The translations under genes and the position numbers were made by a program. Below are positions 10,132 through 20,275 of a stretch of DNA of 64,000 bases, in pieces. The DNA comes from JBNKHG01 sp050290225 (GTDB lineage: Bacteria; Pseudomonadota; Gammaproteobacteria; Pseudomonadales; Cellvibrionaceae), in NCBI GenBank assembly GCA_050290225.1, contig JBNKHG010000057.1:62001-126000 (forward strand), given 5' to 3'. Numbering within the stretch: position 1 is the first letter of the stretch; each line of letters opens with the position of its first letter. The notes under the pieces are model-generated. The model searched no databases, was not told where the DNA came from, and saw only the letters and a list, made by a program, of their open reading frames with translations.

Positions 10132-12579
10132 ATGACTATGAAAACTACGCCAAAGTCTCCGATGTTGGAAGATGAAGCCATGAATTCCGATCTGTCCCGG
10201 CACCTGAATGTCACTTTGGGACGGGACAGTTCAACGTCCCACCGCTATTTGTATAATGCGCTTGCCCTGACAATTCGAGATCGCCTGGTGAGACGCTGGC
10301 GTAACACGCGTGACAGGTATAATGAGGAAAGCCCGAAGCGGGTGAGCTACTTGTCATTGGAATTCCTGATGGGGAGGACGCTGACCAACGCTGTGCTCAA
10401 TCTCGATTTGGAAAATGATGTACGTGCAGCGTTGAAGGACTATGGGTGTACGCTTGAGGATCTGGCGGAAGAAGAACGTGATGCCGGATTGGGCAATGGT
10501 GGGCTGGGACGCCTGGCTGCGTGTTTCCTGGATAGTTGCGCCTCACTGGAATTGCCGGTGACGGGCTATGGTATTCGCTATGAGTACGGCATGTTCAACC
10601 AGAAGATCGAGAACGGCTACCAAGTGGAGTCTCCCGATAACTGGTTGCGTGACGGCTATCCCTGGGAAATTGAATGCCCCGAAAATACCCGTCGTATCAA
10701 GTTTTTCGGTCATACTGAAATGATCGTTGACAGCGACGGGCGCCAATCCACGCTCTGGTTAGGTACCCATGATGTGCTGGCCGTGCCCTACGATATCCCC
10801 GTTCCGGGCTTTCGCAATGGTACTGTAAACACGTTGCGTTTGTGGAAGTCGGAAGCCACTGATGAATTTGATCTGGATGAGTTCAACGCCGGCAGTTATA
10901 CCGAATCTGTGGCGGCGAAAAATGCCGCCGAACAGATTACCATGGTTTTATACCCCAACGACGTCAGCGAGAGCGGCAAAGAACTGCGCTTGAGACAACA
11001 GTACTTTCTGGCATCTGCCAGTTTGCAGGATGTGATTGACCGCTGGGTTAAAAAGCATGGACGGGACTTCAAGACATTTCCGCATTACAACTGTTTTCAG
11101 CTGAACGATACCCATCCGACGCTGGCCATTCCGGAATTGATGCGCCTGTTGATGGATGAATACCATCTTGGTTGGGACCAAGCATGGGACATAACCACCC
11201 GCACCATGGCCTATACCAACCATACATTGCTGCCGGAAGCCCTGGAAAAGTGGTCAGTCAACTTGTACCGCCACTTGCTGCCTCGTCTGCTGGAAATCAT
11301 TTTTGAGGTCAATGCCCGTTACCTTAGCGAAATTTCCCAGCGTTGGCCGGGCGACAACGACCGTCTGCGGCGTATGTCCATTATTGAGGAGGGGGATGAA
11401 CCACAGGTGCGCATGGCCTATTTGGCGAATGTTGCGAGCTTTTCAATCAATGGCGTGGCTGCGCTGCATACAGAATTGTTAAAAAGTGGACTGTTCAGCG
11501 ATTTCTACGAACTGTGGCCGGAGAAGTTTAACAACAAAACCAATGGTGTGACTCCCCGCCGATGGTTGGCCTATTGCAATCCCGATCTCACCCGTCTAAT
11601 CAGCGAGAAAATCGGCGACAGTTGGATCTCCCACTTTGACGAAATTGAAAAGTTAACCGCCTATGTGGAAGACAAGCGTTTTCAAGCCCAATGGCAGCGA
11701 TGCAAATTGGAAAACAAGAAGAAACTCAGTGAATTGATAAAGCGTGATTGCGGCGTTGAATTCGATACCAGCATGATGTTCGATGTGCAAGTCAAGCGCA
11801 TTCACGAGTACAAACGGCAGTTGCTCAATGTTCTTCACGTTATTCACCTCTATGACCGGATAACCCGTGGTGACACTGAAGGTTTGCAACCCCGTTGTGT
11901 TTTGATAGGGGGTAAGGCCGCGCCGGGTTACTACATGGCCAAGTTGATTATCAAACTTATCAACAATGTGGCCAAGGTAGTGAACGAGGATTCGCGAGCG
12001 AAGCCCTGGTTGCGCCTCGCATTTCTTCCCAATTACCGGGTCAGCTCTATGGAGACTATCTGTGCGGGTGCCGATTTGTCCGAGCAGATCTCCACTGCGG
12101 GTAAGGAAGCCTCCGGCACGGGCAACATGAAGTTCATGATGAATGGTGCTGTCACCATCGGTACCTATGACGGGGCGAATATTGAAATTCTCGATGCGGT
12201 CGGCGGGGACAATTTCTTCCTCTTCGGCCTCAAGGCCCATGAAGTCGAAGCACTCCGTCCCACCTATAATCCCCAGGCGTTTATCTCCGAGGATAAGAAC
12301 CTGGAAAGAGTGATTAATTTGATTCGCTCCGGCCACTTTAATCTGTTTGAAAACGGGCTATTCGATCCGGTTTTGAACGCGATCTGCGATCCCGGTGACC
12401 CCTGGATGACAGCGGCAGACTTCTCTGATTATGTGGCCGTCCAACAATGCGTGTGTGATGCCTATGTGGATAACGAGCGTTGGACACGTATGAGTATCCT
12501 GAATACCGCCTGTAGCGGGCATTTTTCCAGTGACCGAACGATAAAATCCTATCATTCGGAAATTTGGAGTCGGGTGTAG
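10132..12579 (+). CDS. glgP: Glycogen/maltodextrin phosphorylase
   Basis: Phosphorolyses alpha-1,4-glucan to glucose-1-phosphate using pyridoxal phosphate (GT35). At 815 residues it equals the usual bacterial length. Landmarks are RVSYLSLEFLMGRTL, GLGNGGLGRLAACFLDS, QLNDTHPTLAIPELMR, NKTNGVTPRRWL and the PLP-lysine block EASGTGNMKFMMNG (Lys about 667) followed by GTYDGANIEI. The first ATG is used; further in-frame ATGs follow closely. It sits 22 bp after glgX. Confidence 0.96.
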   Translation: MTMKTTPKSPMLEDEAMNSDLSRHLNVTLGRDSSTSHRYLYNALALTIRDRLVRRWRNTRDRYNEESPKRVSYLSLEFLMGRTLTNAVLNLDLENDVRAALKDYGCTLEDLAEEERDAGLGNGGLGRLAACFLDSCASLELPVTGYGIRYEYGMFNQKIENGYQVESPDNWLRDGYPWEIECPENTRRIKFFGHTEMIVDSDGRQSTLWLGTHDVLAVPYDIPVPGFRNGTVNTLRLWKSEATDEFDLDEFNAGSYTESVAAKNAAEQITMVLYPNDVSESGKELRLRQQYFLASASLQDVIDRWVKKHGRDFKTFPHYNCFQLNDTHPTLAIPELMRLLMDEYHLGWDQAWDITTRTMAYTNHTLLPEALEKWSVNLYRHLLPRLLEIIFEVNARYLSEISQRWPGDNDRLRRMSIIEEGDEPQVRMAYLANVASFSINGVAALHTELLKSGLFSDFYELWPEKFNNKTNGVTPRRWLAYCNPDLTRLISEKIGDSWISHFDEIEKLTAYVEDKRFQAQWQRCKLENKKKLSELIKRDCGVEFDTSMMFDVQVKRIHEYKRQLLNVLHVIHLYDRITRGDTEGLQPRCVLIGGKAAPGYYMAKLIIKLINNVAKVVNEDSRAKPWLRLAFLPNYRVSSMETICAGADLSEQISTAGKEASGTGNMKFMMNGAVTIGTYDGANIEILDAVGGDNFFLFGLKAHEVEALRPTYNPQAFISEDKNLERVINLIRSGHFNLFENGLFDPVLNAICDPGDPWMTAADFSDYVAVQQCVCDAYVDNERWTRMSILNTACSGHFSSDRTIKSYHSEIWSRV

Positions 12580-12623
12580 ATATCCAAGTCGTTTGAAACC
12601 ATAGACACCAAAAGGGGGTTGTT

Positions 12624-13895
12624 ATGGAAACAGTAAAACATCCGCGTTACGTAAGTCGCTTGACCCGCGATACCTTCGCACTGATATTGGCCGGCGGTAG
12701 AGGTTCCCGATTACACGAACTGACGGACTGGCGTGCTAAACCGGCACTGTATTTCGGTGGAAAATTCCGCATTATCGATTTTCCATTGTCCAACTGCATT
12801 AATTCCGGTATTCGCCGGATTGGCGTAGCGACTCAATATAAGTCTCACTCACTGGTACGCCATCTGGTGCGTGGCTGGAGTCACTTTAAAAAAGAACTGC
12901 GTGAATATGTGGAAATTCTTCCCGCTTCACAACGCAATTCCGAGGACTGGTATCAGGGTACGGCGGATGCGATATACCAGAACCTGGACATTATCCATGC
13001 CGATATGCCCCAATATGTGATGGTCCTGTCCGGCGATCATATCTATAAAATGGACTATGGCACTATGTTGGCGGCCCATGTTGCTAGTGGTGCTGATATG
13101 ACGGTTTCCTGCCTGGAGGTGCCGGTGGAAGAGGCTGCGGGCGCATTTGGTGTAATGCAGGTCGATAAGTCCAACCGGGTTATCGGCTTCCAGGAAAAGC
13201 CTGCCAATCCGGCACCGGTTCCCGACAATGACAACCTTACGCTGGCATCGATGGGTAATTACATTTTCAATACAGAGTTCCTGTTTGAACAGCTCAAGGA
13301 TGATGCTGACAACCCGGCTTCGTCGCACGATTTCGGCAACGATATAATTCCCTCCATTATCAATGACAATAAGGTCTATGCCTTCCGTTTCCGCGATGAG
13401 ATCAGCGGTGGCAAGGCCTATTGGCGTGATGTGGGCACCCTGGATTCTTTCTGGGAGGCCAACATGGAGTTGGTTGAGGTGTCTCCGGCGTTAAACCTGT
13501 ACGATGAGAATTGGCCCATCTGGACCTATCAAGAGCAATTGCCGCCGGCGAAATTTGTCTTTGATGACGATGACAGACGCGGTACCACCCTTGATTCCTC
13601 TGTCTCCGGCGGTTGTATTATATCCGGTTCGACTGTTCGTAAAACCGTGCTGTTTTCCAATGTCCGCGTCCACTCATACTCAAACATTGAAGCATCCGTC
13701 ATATTGCCCGAGGTTGAAGTCGGGAGAAACTGTAAAATAAAGCGGGCCATTATTGATCGGGGCTGTGCTGTTCCCGACGGAACGGTGATAGGTTACGATC
13801 ACGAGCAAGACAAGGCGCGTGGATTCAGGGTTACCGACAAGGGTATTGTACTGGTAACCAAAGGCATGCTCGGGCAGCGCACCGGATTCGCCTAA
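12624..13895 (+). CDS. glgC: Glucose-1-phosphate adenylyltransferase (ADP-glucose pyrophosphorylase)
   Basis: Makes ADP-glucose from ATP and glucose-1-phosphate, the committed step of glycogen synthesis. It has 423 residues. The nucleotidyltransferase domain carries LILAGGRGSRLHELTDWRAK, and substrate-binding segments appear as GTADAIYQNLDII, VLSGDHIYKMDY and GFQEKPANP. The C-terminal part is the left-handed beta helix expected for this family (SGGCIISGSTVRKTVLFSN). An ATG with AAAGGGGG upstream is used. The N-terminal arginine-rich stretch resembles the allosteric site of fructose-1,6-bisphosphate-activated enzymes, so allosteric control is likely. Confidence 0.97.
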   Translation: METVKHPRYVSRLTRDTFALILAGGRGSRLHELTDWRAKPALYFGGKFRIIDFPLSNCINSGIRRIGVATQYKSHSLVRHLVRGWSHFKKELREYVEILPASQRNSEDWYQGTADAIYQNLDIIHADMPQYVMVLSGDHIYKMDYGTMLAAHVASGADMTVSCLEVPVEEAAGAFGVMQVDKSNRVIGFQEKPANPAPVPDNDNLTLASMGNYIFNTEFLFEQLKDDADNPASSHDFGNDIIPSIINDNKVYAFRFRDEISGGKAYWRDVGTLDSFWEANMELVEVSPALNLYDENWPIWTYQEQLPPAKFVFDDDDRRGTTLDSSVSGGCIISGSTVRKTVLFSNVRVHSYSNIEASVILPEVEVGRNCKIKRAIIDRGCAVPDGTVIGYDHEQDKARGFRVTDKGIVLVTKGMLGQRTGFA

Positions 13896-13911
13896 TGCGA
13901 GGAGATTAAGT

Positions 13912-15540
13912 ATGAAAATCGTTGCAACTCAGCCCTATGGCGACCAGAAGCCGGGAACTTCGGGCCTGAGAAAGAAGGTTAAGGTATTTCAACAACCCAA
14001 CTATCTTGAGAACTTCGTACAGTCGATTTTCACTACAATTTCACCTTGTGTCGGCAAGACCCTGGTGGTGGGTGGAGATGGACGATTTTACAACCGCGAG
14101 GCAATTCAGGTCATTATCAAGATGGCGGTGGCCAATGGTATTGGCAAGCTTCTTATCGGCCAGGGTGGAATACTGTCTACACCGGCGGTTTCCTGTTTGA
14201 TTCGCAAGTATGGGGCCGATGGCGGTATCGTGTTGTCGGCAAGTCACAACCCCGGGGGCCCCGATGAGGATTTCGGCATCAAGTTCAATGCATCGAACGG
14301 CGCTCCTGCACCGGAGGGTCTGACCGAGGCAATTGCCGCCTGCTCCCGTGAAATCACCCGTTACTCTATTGCGGAACTGGACGTTGTCGATCTCGATCAA
14401 CTGACATCGCTCACGCTAGACGATACCCGGATCGAAATTGTGGATTCAGTGGCCGACTATGCCGAGCAGATGGCCAGTCTGTTCGACTTTGATGCCATCC
14501 GGGCGCTGTTCGACGAGGGCTTGTTTCAGATGTGCTTTGATGCAATGCACGCGGTCACCGGGGGTTACGCGATTGAAATTCTTGAGCGTCAATTGGGTGC
14601 AAAACAGGGAACTGTGATCAATGGTGTCCCAAAGCCGGATTTTGGCGGTGGGCACCCCGATCCCAACCTGATTCATGCTCATGAACTGGTGGCCAGGATG
14701 CACAAAGGAAGCGGCATGAGCTTTGGAGCGGCATCTGACGGGGACGGTGATCGCAACATGGTACTGGGCGAGGATTTTTACATTAATCCTTGTGACAGCC
14801 TGGCCGTGATCGCCGCCAATGCCCACCTCGTACCGGCTTTTGCGGGTGGGTTGACAGGCGTGGCACGCTCCATGCCGACCAGCCGAGCGCTTGACCGGGT
14901 CGCCTCAGCCCTGGGCATTGATTGTTATGAGACGCCGACGGGCTGGAAGTATTTCGGAAACCTGTTGGACGACGGTAGAATCCAGCTCTGTGGTGAGGAA
15001 AGCTTCGGTACCGGCGCCAATCATGTTCGGGAGAAGGATGGCCTGTGGGCGGTACTCTGCTGGCTGAATATACTGGCTGTAAAGCAGATGACGCCCGAGC
15101 AGATACTTCGCGACCACTGGAATCGATACGGTCGGGATTATTTCTCCCGCCACGACTATGAAGCTGTGGAGTCTGAGTCGGCGACGACGATGTTCTCGAC
15201 CTTGAAATCCGATTTACCCCAGCTGCTGGGGTGCACCTTTCAGGGATTGCGGATAACAGCAGCGGACGACTTCAGTTACACCGATCCAGTGGATAACAGC
15301 TTCACCGAGAAGCAGGGCGTGAGGATTTTGTTTGATAACGGTGCTCGAATCGTTATGCGGCTGTCCGGTACCGGTACCCAGGGTGCGACATTGCGGGTCT
15401 ATTTTGATTGCTATGAGGGCGACCCCGAGCGACTGGAACAGGATCCTCAGGCGGCACTGAGAGCACTGATTCTGGCGGCGGACGAGATTGCCGGAATTGA
15501 CAAATTCACTGGTCGCACCGCACCGGACGTTATCACCTGA
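13912..15540 (+). CDS. pgm: Phosphoglucomutase, alpha-D-glucose specific
   Basis: Interconverts glucose-6-phosphate and glucose-1-phosphate. At 542 residues it matches the E. coli Pgm class. The phosphoserine loop reads LSASHNPGG (Ser about 111), the metal loop is SDGDGDRN, the sugar-binding loop is GEESFGTG, and the phosphate-binding loop near the C-terminus is RLSGTGTQGATLR. Its place between glgC and glgA, 16 bp after glgC with a GAGGA ribosome-binding site, ties it to glycogen turnover. It links pgi, upstream of the operon, to ADP-glucose formation. Confidence 0.95.
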   Translation: MKIVATQPYGDQKPGTSGLRKKVKVFQQPNYLENFVQSIFTTISPCVGKTLVVGGDGRFYNREAIQVIIKMAVANGIGKLLIGQGGILSTPAVSCLIRKYGADGGIVLSASHNPGGPDEDFGIKFNASNGAPAPEGLTEAIAACSREITRYSIAELDVVDLDQLTSLTLDDTRIEIVDSVADYAEQMASLFDFDAIRALFDEGLFQMCFDAMHAVTGGYAIEILERQLGAKQGTVINGVPKPDFGGGHPDPNLIHAHELVARMHKGSGMSFGAASDGDGDRNMVLGEDFYINPCDSLAVIAANAHLVPAFAGGLTGVARSMPTSRALDRVASALGIDCYETPTGWKYFGNLLDDGRIQLCGEESFGTGANHVREKDGLWAVLCWLNILAVKQMTPEQILRDHWNRYGRDYFSRHDYEAVESESATTMFSTLKSDLPQLLGCTFQGLRITAADDFSYTDPVDNSFTEKQGVRILFDNGARIVMRLSGTGTQGATLRVYFDCYEGDPERLEQDPQAALRALILAADEIAGIDKFTGRTAPDVIT

Positions 15541-15570
15541 TAAAACTCGGGCATTATTAGGGAATCGGGT

Positions 15571-17163
15571 ATGCAAAAAAAGATAAATGTGCTCATGGTG
15601 GCGTCGGAAAACGACGCTCTGTCAGGCGGTAAAGTCGGTGGTATTGGCGACGTGGTGCGGGACGCACCAGTGGCGCTGGCACAGGCAGGGTGTCTTGTCC
15701 ATGTGGTCACGCCCGCCTATCGCCTGTTTTCGCAACTCCCGGGGGCAGAGCGAATCGACGCCTTCCCGATTCCTTTCGCGGGGCAGAGCCACGAAGTGGT
15801 GCTTTACCAGGTGCCGCCGAAATCGGCGGTCGAGGGTGTGATCCATTGGGCTATCGAACTGCCCGACGGGGTCGCACCGGCGGGTAGCGGCATCTATTGC
15901 AATGATCCTCCTGATTCGCCTTTCGCAACCGATGCTACCAAGTTTGCCTGTTTTTGCAGTGCCGTGGCAACTGCGATTGTGAGGGGCAGTTTCGGTGTGC
16001 TGGATGTGGTGCATCTGCATGACTGGCACGCGGCTCTGCTGCTGTTGTTGAGACAGTATGATGCTTCTTTTCAAGCGCTGAAAGAGATTCGCACGGTTTA
16101 TACCATTCACAATTTGGCGTTGCAGGGTGTGCGTCCCCTGCATGGGCACTCCTCTTCCCTGGAGGCCTGGTTTCCCTTGCTCGACTATAATCCCGCGGTG
16201 ATCAGTGATCCTCGTGCGGCGCACTGTGTCAATCCCATGCGGGTGGGAATCAATCTCTCCGACAAGGTCCACGTTGTGTCTCCCACCTATGCCGAGGAAG
16301 TTTTGCTGCCCAGCAACCCCGAAGGTGGTTATATCGGGGGAGAGGGATTGGAGGGCGATTTGGCGGTCGCCCAGTCCCAGGGGAAGCTGGTAGGGGTACT
16401 TAACGGTTGTATTTATCCGGCACATAAAAGCCGGAGGTGGTCGAAGGCTAAACTGGTGAAACTGTTGAACGAACAAACGCTGGCTTTGATTGCCAGGCAC
16501 CCGGTCGTGGACAGTACGCTTTATATCGCGCAGCAGCGGATTGCATCGTTTGCCGTTAAAAAAGGGCAGGGGATGCTGGTGACAAGCGTTGGCCGAATTA
16601 CGGATCAGAAAGTGCGTATATTGCGCGAAATCATGCCGTCCGGAGCAACAGCGCTTGATGAGCTGTTGATCCAGTTGGGTGATGAGGGAACGATGATTTT
16701 GTTGGGCAGCGGTGACAATGATCTGGAGCAGTTATTAACGGAAGTGGCGAGTCGTCACGAGAATTTTATTTTCGTGAAGGGGTATTCCGATGCGCTCGCT
16801 GAAGCACTCTATCAGGCGGGTGATCTCTTCCTTATGCCCAGCTCGTTCGAACCCTGCGGTATTAGTCAAATGCTGGCCATGCGGGAAGGGCAGCCCTGTC
16901 TGGTCCACGGGGTCGGTGGGCTGAATGATACAGTGAAGGACAATGTCAGCGGTTTCAGTTTCCGCGGGAATGGCTTGGCGGAACAGGCGGCGAATATGCT
17001 CGATAGTTTTGCCGAGGCCAAGAAGCTGAAGCAGGAGGGAGGTAAACAGTGGAAAGGGATTTGCGAAAACGCCGCCCGTGAGCGTTTTCTCTGGCGGCAC
17101 AGCGCTGAACAGTATATCAATGATATTTATCAGGTTTGTGAATCCGGGATCGCAACAGGATAG
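15571..17163 (+). CDS. glgA: Glycogen synthase (ADP-glucose type)
   Basis: GT5 enzyme extending alpha-1,4-glucan from ADP-glucose. It has 530 residues, about 50 longer than E. coli GlgA. The ADP-glucose loop near the N-terminus reads KVGGIGDVV instead of the common KTGGLADV. The C-terminal catalytic block MPSSFEPCGISQMLAMR is intact, and VHLHDWHAAL and YTIHNLALQG are also recognisable. It is the last gene of the operon and ends 57 bp before the convergent molybdenum-hydroxylase gene. I see no clear intrinsic terminator between them. Confidence 0.93.
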   Translation: MQKKINVLMVASENDALSGGKVGGIGDVVRDAPVALAQAGCLVHVVTPAYRLFSQLPGAERIDAFPIPFAGQSHEVVLYQVPPKSAVEGVIHWAIELPDGVAPAGSGIYCNDPPDSPFATDATKFACFCSAVATAIVRGSFGVLDVVHLHDWHAALLLLLRQYDASFQALKEIRTVYTIHNLALQGVRPLHGHSSSLEAWFPLLDYNPAVISDPRAAHCVNPMRVGINLSDKVHVVSPTYAEEVLLPSNPEGGYIGGEGLEGDLAVAQSQGKLVGVLNGCIYPAHKSRRWSKAKLVKLLNEQTLALIARHPVVDSTLYIAQQRIASFAVKKGQGMLVTSVGRITDQKVRILREIMPSGATALDELLIQLGDEGTMILLGSGDNDLEQLLTEVASRHENFIFVKGYSDALAEALYQAGDLFLMPSSFEPCGISQMLAMREGQPCLVHGVGGLNDTVKDNVSGFSFRGNGLAEQAANMLDSFAEAKKLKQEGGKQWKGICENAARERFLWRHSAEQYINDIYQVCESGIATG

Positions 17164-17220
17164 ATGCTCGCCCCCAAGTATCGGTTATTGACGCCTCTCC
17201 GATCCGATCAAGTGCTGATT

Positions 17221-19398
17221 TTATCTCCATTTTCCAAAGGGCATGTTGTACAAGCGCTTGCCGGTAGCGGCGAACAGGGCGTTGGCCACCGCTGGTGCAA
17301 TCACCGGCGTACCCGGTTCTCCGATACCGGAGGGTTTCTCCGTTGAAGGCACGATATGTACTTCGATGTCCGGCATCTGGTTGATTCGCAGCACCTGATA
17401 GTCGTGAAAGTTGGACTCCACTACGCGCCCCTTGTCCAGGGTAATTTCACTATCCAGCACCGGCGAAAGCCCATAGCCGATTCCGCCTTCAATCTGCGCG
17501 CGGATCACATCGGGATTGATCGGCACACCACAGTCCACGGCGCAGACCACCTTGTCGACACTGAAGCCACCATCGTCCTGAACCGTCACCTCCGCGACCT
17601 GGGCGACATAACTTTTGAAGGATTTGTGCAGGGCGATTCCCATACCGCGGCCCTTGCCCAGTGTTCTCCCCCAGCCCGCTTTTTCAGCAGCTATTTGCAG
17701 CACCCTTTGATGGCGGGGATGATCAGCTAACATACTCAGCCGGAATTCAACCGGGTCCCTGTTCAGTGCCGTGGCGACCTCGTCAATCATGGTCTCGACG
17801 GAAAATGCGTTATGGTTTGAACCCACAGAGCGCCACCATTGGACAGGCACTGAAATATTGTCGGGGGTGCTCAGTTCCACCAACTTGTTGGGAATAGCGT
17901 AGGGCAGATGGCGTGCGCCTTCAACGGAGGTGCCATCGACACCGTTTCGAATGAGACCCTCGAACATGGTCCCCGCGGCAATCGACTGCCCCACAATATG
18001 GTGTTGCCAGGCGATAAGCTTACCGTGTTTGTCCACACCGGCTTTAAGCGTGTGATAATACATCGGTCGGAAGTAACCCGCCCTGGTATCGTCTTCCCGT
18101 GTCCAAACCAGCTTGACGGGTGTTCCTTTTCCGACTGCTTTGGCAATCTGTACCGCTTCCTCGGGGTAATCGGAGTGGGGGTTGGCGCGCCGGCCAAAAC
18201 TGCCGCCTGCATAGACCGTGTTAATGGTTACCTGCTCGACCTTAAGTCCCAGTACATTGGCCAAATGCATCTGGTCACTGGTGGTATTCTGGCACCCGTA
18301 CCAAAGCTCAACTCCATCATCGCGGAGTTCCGCAACACAATTCATGGGTTCCATCGTAGCGTGGGCCAGGTACGGGAATTGGTAGGCCGCTTCAATAACT
18401 GTGTCAGTATTCTCCAACGCGGCTTCCGGATCCCCCTCCCGGTGCGCATTGATGCCGGGCTTTTTCGCCATCTGCTTGTACTGAGCCATAATCTCGTCGG
18501 AGCTCATTTTGAAAGCCTTGCTCTCATCCCACTGGATTTTGAGGGCATCGCGGCCCTTTTTGGCCGTCCAGAAATCTTTGGCGAGAACGGCGACCCCTGT
18601 GGGAATTTCCACTATCTTGACTACGCCTTCAATTTGATTCGTCACAGAGGCATCGTAGGACTGCACTCGGGCCCCAAAACGGGGAGGATGGGCGACCACC
18701 GCCGTCAATTGATTGGGCAGATTAATATCCTGGGTAAAGACCGCTCTGCCGTTGGTTTTACCGCTATCCTTGCGCGGCAGGTGTTGTCGACCAATCAAAG
18801 TGAAATCCTTCGGATTTTTCAGTGCTACCGAGACGGGAACCGTTTCCCTGGCGGCGGCTTCAGCCAGTTCGCCAAAGCTGGCTTCATGTCCTGAGGCTTT
18901 GTGGCTGACCACCCCTTTGCTTACCGACAGTTCGGCCGCGGGTACGGACCATCGGCGGGCGGCGGCCGCGATCAACATTTGCCGTGCGGCAGCTCCGATA
19001 GCGCGGTGTTGCTCCCAGGAGTTGTTGATGGCTGAACTGCCCCCGGTACTCTGAACCGGCCCCCAATTCAGGTTGGCATAGTGCGTGGCATCAGCGGGGG
19101 CATGTTCGAGACGGATTTGCGACCAGTCCGCGTCCATCTCTTCGGCGATAATGGTCGCCAGCCCGGTAAATGTCCCCTGGCCGAATTCGATGTGTTTGCT
19201 GACTATGGTCACCGTGTTGTCGGGTTGTATGCGCACGAAAGCGTCAACATCAATCTTTTTTTCGTTTTCCGCCCCGATGGCATTGTCAGCCATGACTGCG
19301 CCGGATAAATGGAAGCCGAGTGTAAGGCCTGCCGCCGTAACAGTGGAGATTTTTATAAAAGTCCTACGGTTTATATTGATGCTTTCATGCTTGTTCAC
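17221..19398 (-). CDS. iorB: Molybdenum hydroxylase large subunit (isoquinoline 1-oxidoreductase/aldehyde dehydrogenase type)
   Basis: Molybdopterin-binding catalytic subunit of the xanthine-dehydrogenase superfamily, probably oxidising an aldehyde or N-heterocycle in the periplasm. The open frame extends further upstream, but the GTG at 19398 is the likely start: AGGAGC lies 9 bp before it and the protein then begins with a twin-arginine signal (INRRTFIKISTV followed by a hydrophobic stretch). The result is about 725 residues. Conserved blocks include VYAGGSFGRRANPHSDY, PMNCVAEL, VQWWRSVGSNHNAF and the late GIGEPGTPVIAPAVANAL holding the catalytic glutamate. It overlaps iorA by 14 bp. No cytochrome c subunit follows, although many IorAB-type enzymes have one. 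Confidence 0.87.
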   Translation of the reverse strand: MNKHESININRRTFIKISTVTAAGLTLGFHLSGAVMADNAIGAENEKKIDVDAFVRIQPDNTVTIVSKHIEFGQGTFTGLATIIAEEMDADWSQIRLEHAPADATHYANLNWGPVQSTGGSSAINNSWEQHRAIGAAARQMLIAAAARRWSVPAAELSVSKGVVSHKASGHEASFGELAEAAARETVPVSVALKNPKDFTLIGRQHLPRKDSGKTNGRAVFTQDINLPNQLTAVVAHPPRFGARVQSYDASVTNQIEGVVKIVEIPTGVAVLAKDFWTAKKGRDALKIQWDESKAFKMSSDEIMAQYKQMAKKPGINAHREGDPEAALENTDTVIEAAYQFPYLAHATMEPMNCVAELRDDGVELWYGCQNTTSDQMHLANVLGLKVEQVTINTVYAGGSFGRRANPHSDYPEEAVQIAKAVGKGTPVKLVWTREDDTRAGYFRPMYYHTLKAGVDKHGKLIAWQHHIVGQSIAAGTMFEGLIRNGVDGTSVEGARHLPYAIPNKLVELSTPDNISVPVQWWRSVGSNHNAFSVETMIDEVATALNRDPVEFRLSMLADHPRHQRVLQIAAEKAGWGRTLGKGRGMGIALHKSFKSYVAQVAEVTVQDDGGFSVDKVVCAVDCGVPINPDVIRAQIEGGIGYGLSPVLDSEITLDKGRVVESNFHDYQVLRINQMPDIEVHIVPSTEKPSGIGEPGTPVIAPAVANALFAATGKRLYNMPFGKWR

Positions 19399-19870
19399 GG
19401 TCGCGCTCCTGGCCCAGCTCTTTTGCCGCGTCCTTGATAGCGGCACGAATACGTACATAGGTGGAACAGCGGCAGATATTGCCCGCCATGGCTTTGTCGA
19501 TATCAGCGTCTGTCGGGTCTGGATTGGCCTGCAACAGAGCCGTTGCCGACATGATCTGGCCTGATTGACAGTAACCACACTGCACGACATCGAGTTTGTC
19601 CCAGGCATTCTGCACCGCCTGTCCCTCTTTGGACGTGTGTGCGGATTCGATGGTGGTGATTTTCCGTCCCTGCGCGGCTGTCACCGGTGTGACACAGGCG
19701 CGAATGGGGCTACCGTCCAACTGTACGGTGCATGCACCACACAGTGCCATTCCGCAGCCAAACTTCGTACCTGTCATCTGCAAGTGATCGCGAAGTACCC
19801 AAAGGAGGGGAGTATCAGCTGACACATTCACCTCGTATTTCCTGGCGTTGACCTCTAATGTATAAACCAT
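19385..19870 (-). CDS. iorA: Molybdenum hydroxylase small subunit, two [2Fe-2S] clusters
   Basis: Iron-sulfur partner of the large subunit; it carries electrons from the molybdenum site. It has 161 residues. The plant-type ferredoxin cluster is seen as FGCGMALCGACTVQLDG, and the second cluster as VQCGYCQSGQIM with NICRCSTYVRIR. It is the first gene of a two-gene operon with a 14 bp overlap. It has no signal peptide of its own, so it is probably exported together with the Tat-tagged large subunit, as in related enzymes. Confidence 0.93.
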   Translation of the reverse strand: MVYTLEVNARKYEVNVSADTPLLWVLRDHLQMTGTKFGCGMALCGACTVQLDGSPIRACVTPVTAAQGRKITTIESAHTSKEGQAVQNAWDKLDVVQCGYCQSGQIMSATALLQANPDPTDADIDKAMAGNICRCSTYVRIRAAIKDAAKELGQERDREQA

Positions 19871-20275
19871 CTAAACCTCCGAACTTCCACATTTAATGGA
19901 AGGTTGTTGTCCCGATAGACACCTATTCCCTGTGCCTATTCTTTGATCACTAATGGATGTCGTGAGTTAATCCCGGTTGAAAACAATTGGCAGAGAATGC
20001 GAGCGCCCACAGGTGGCCGCAAACACGGTCTTGGCCACAACTGCTACAGCGCAAATAGTAACAACAGACCAATATAGTAGCAGGGAACTGAAAATGAAAA
20101 CCATGAAACGCTTGCCTGTTTCCACAAAACGCTAATGCGGGGTGCAGGGATACTGGCAAAATGGTAGGTTATGTCGGCCGGGGTCGAACGTTTTTCCTGC
20201 CTTGGTGGTTGCCGGACCAGCAGGCAAGTTCAAGGCGCCGGGACAAGCTCGCAGAACCAAAAGTAGTGTCCATTT
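19871..20275. other. Divergent intergenic region, iorA / xdhC-like
   Basis: About 405 bp between two divergent transcripts, so it should hold both promoters. I see no gene, no clear -35/-10 pair and no obvious operator. Confidence 0.5.

Noticed and set aside
19399..19608. Upstream extension of iorB
   Set aside because: It overlaps iorA coding sequence; the GTG at 19398 gives a Tat signal and a good ribosome-binding site.
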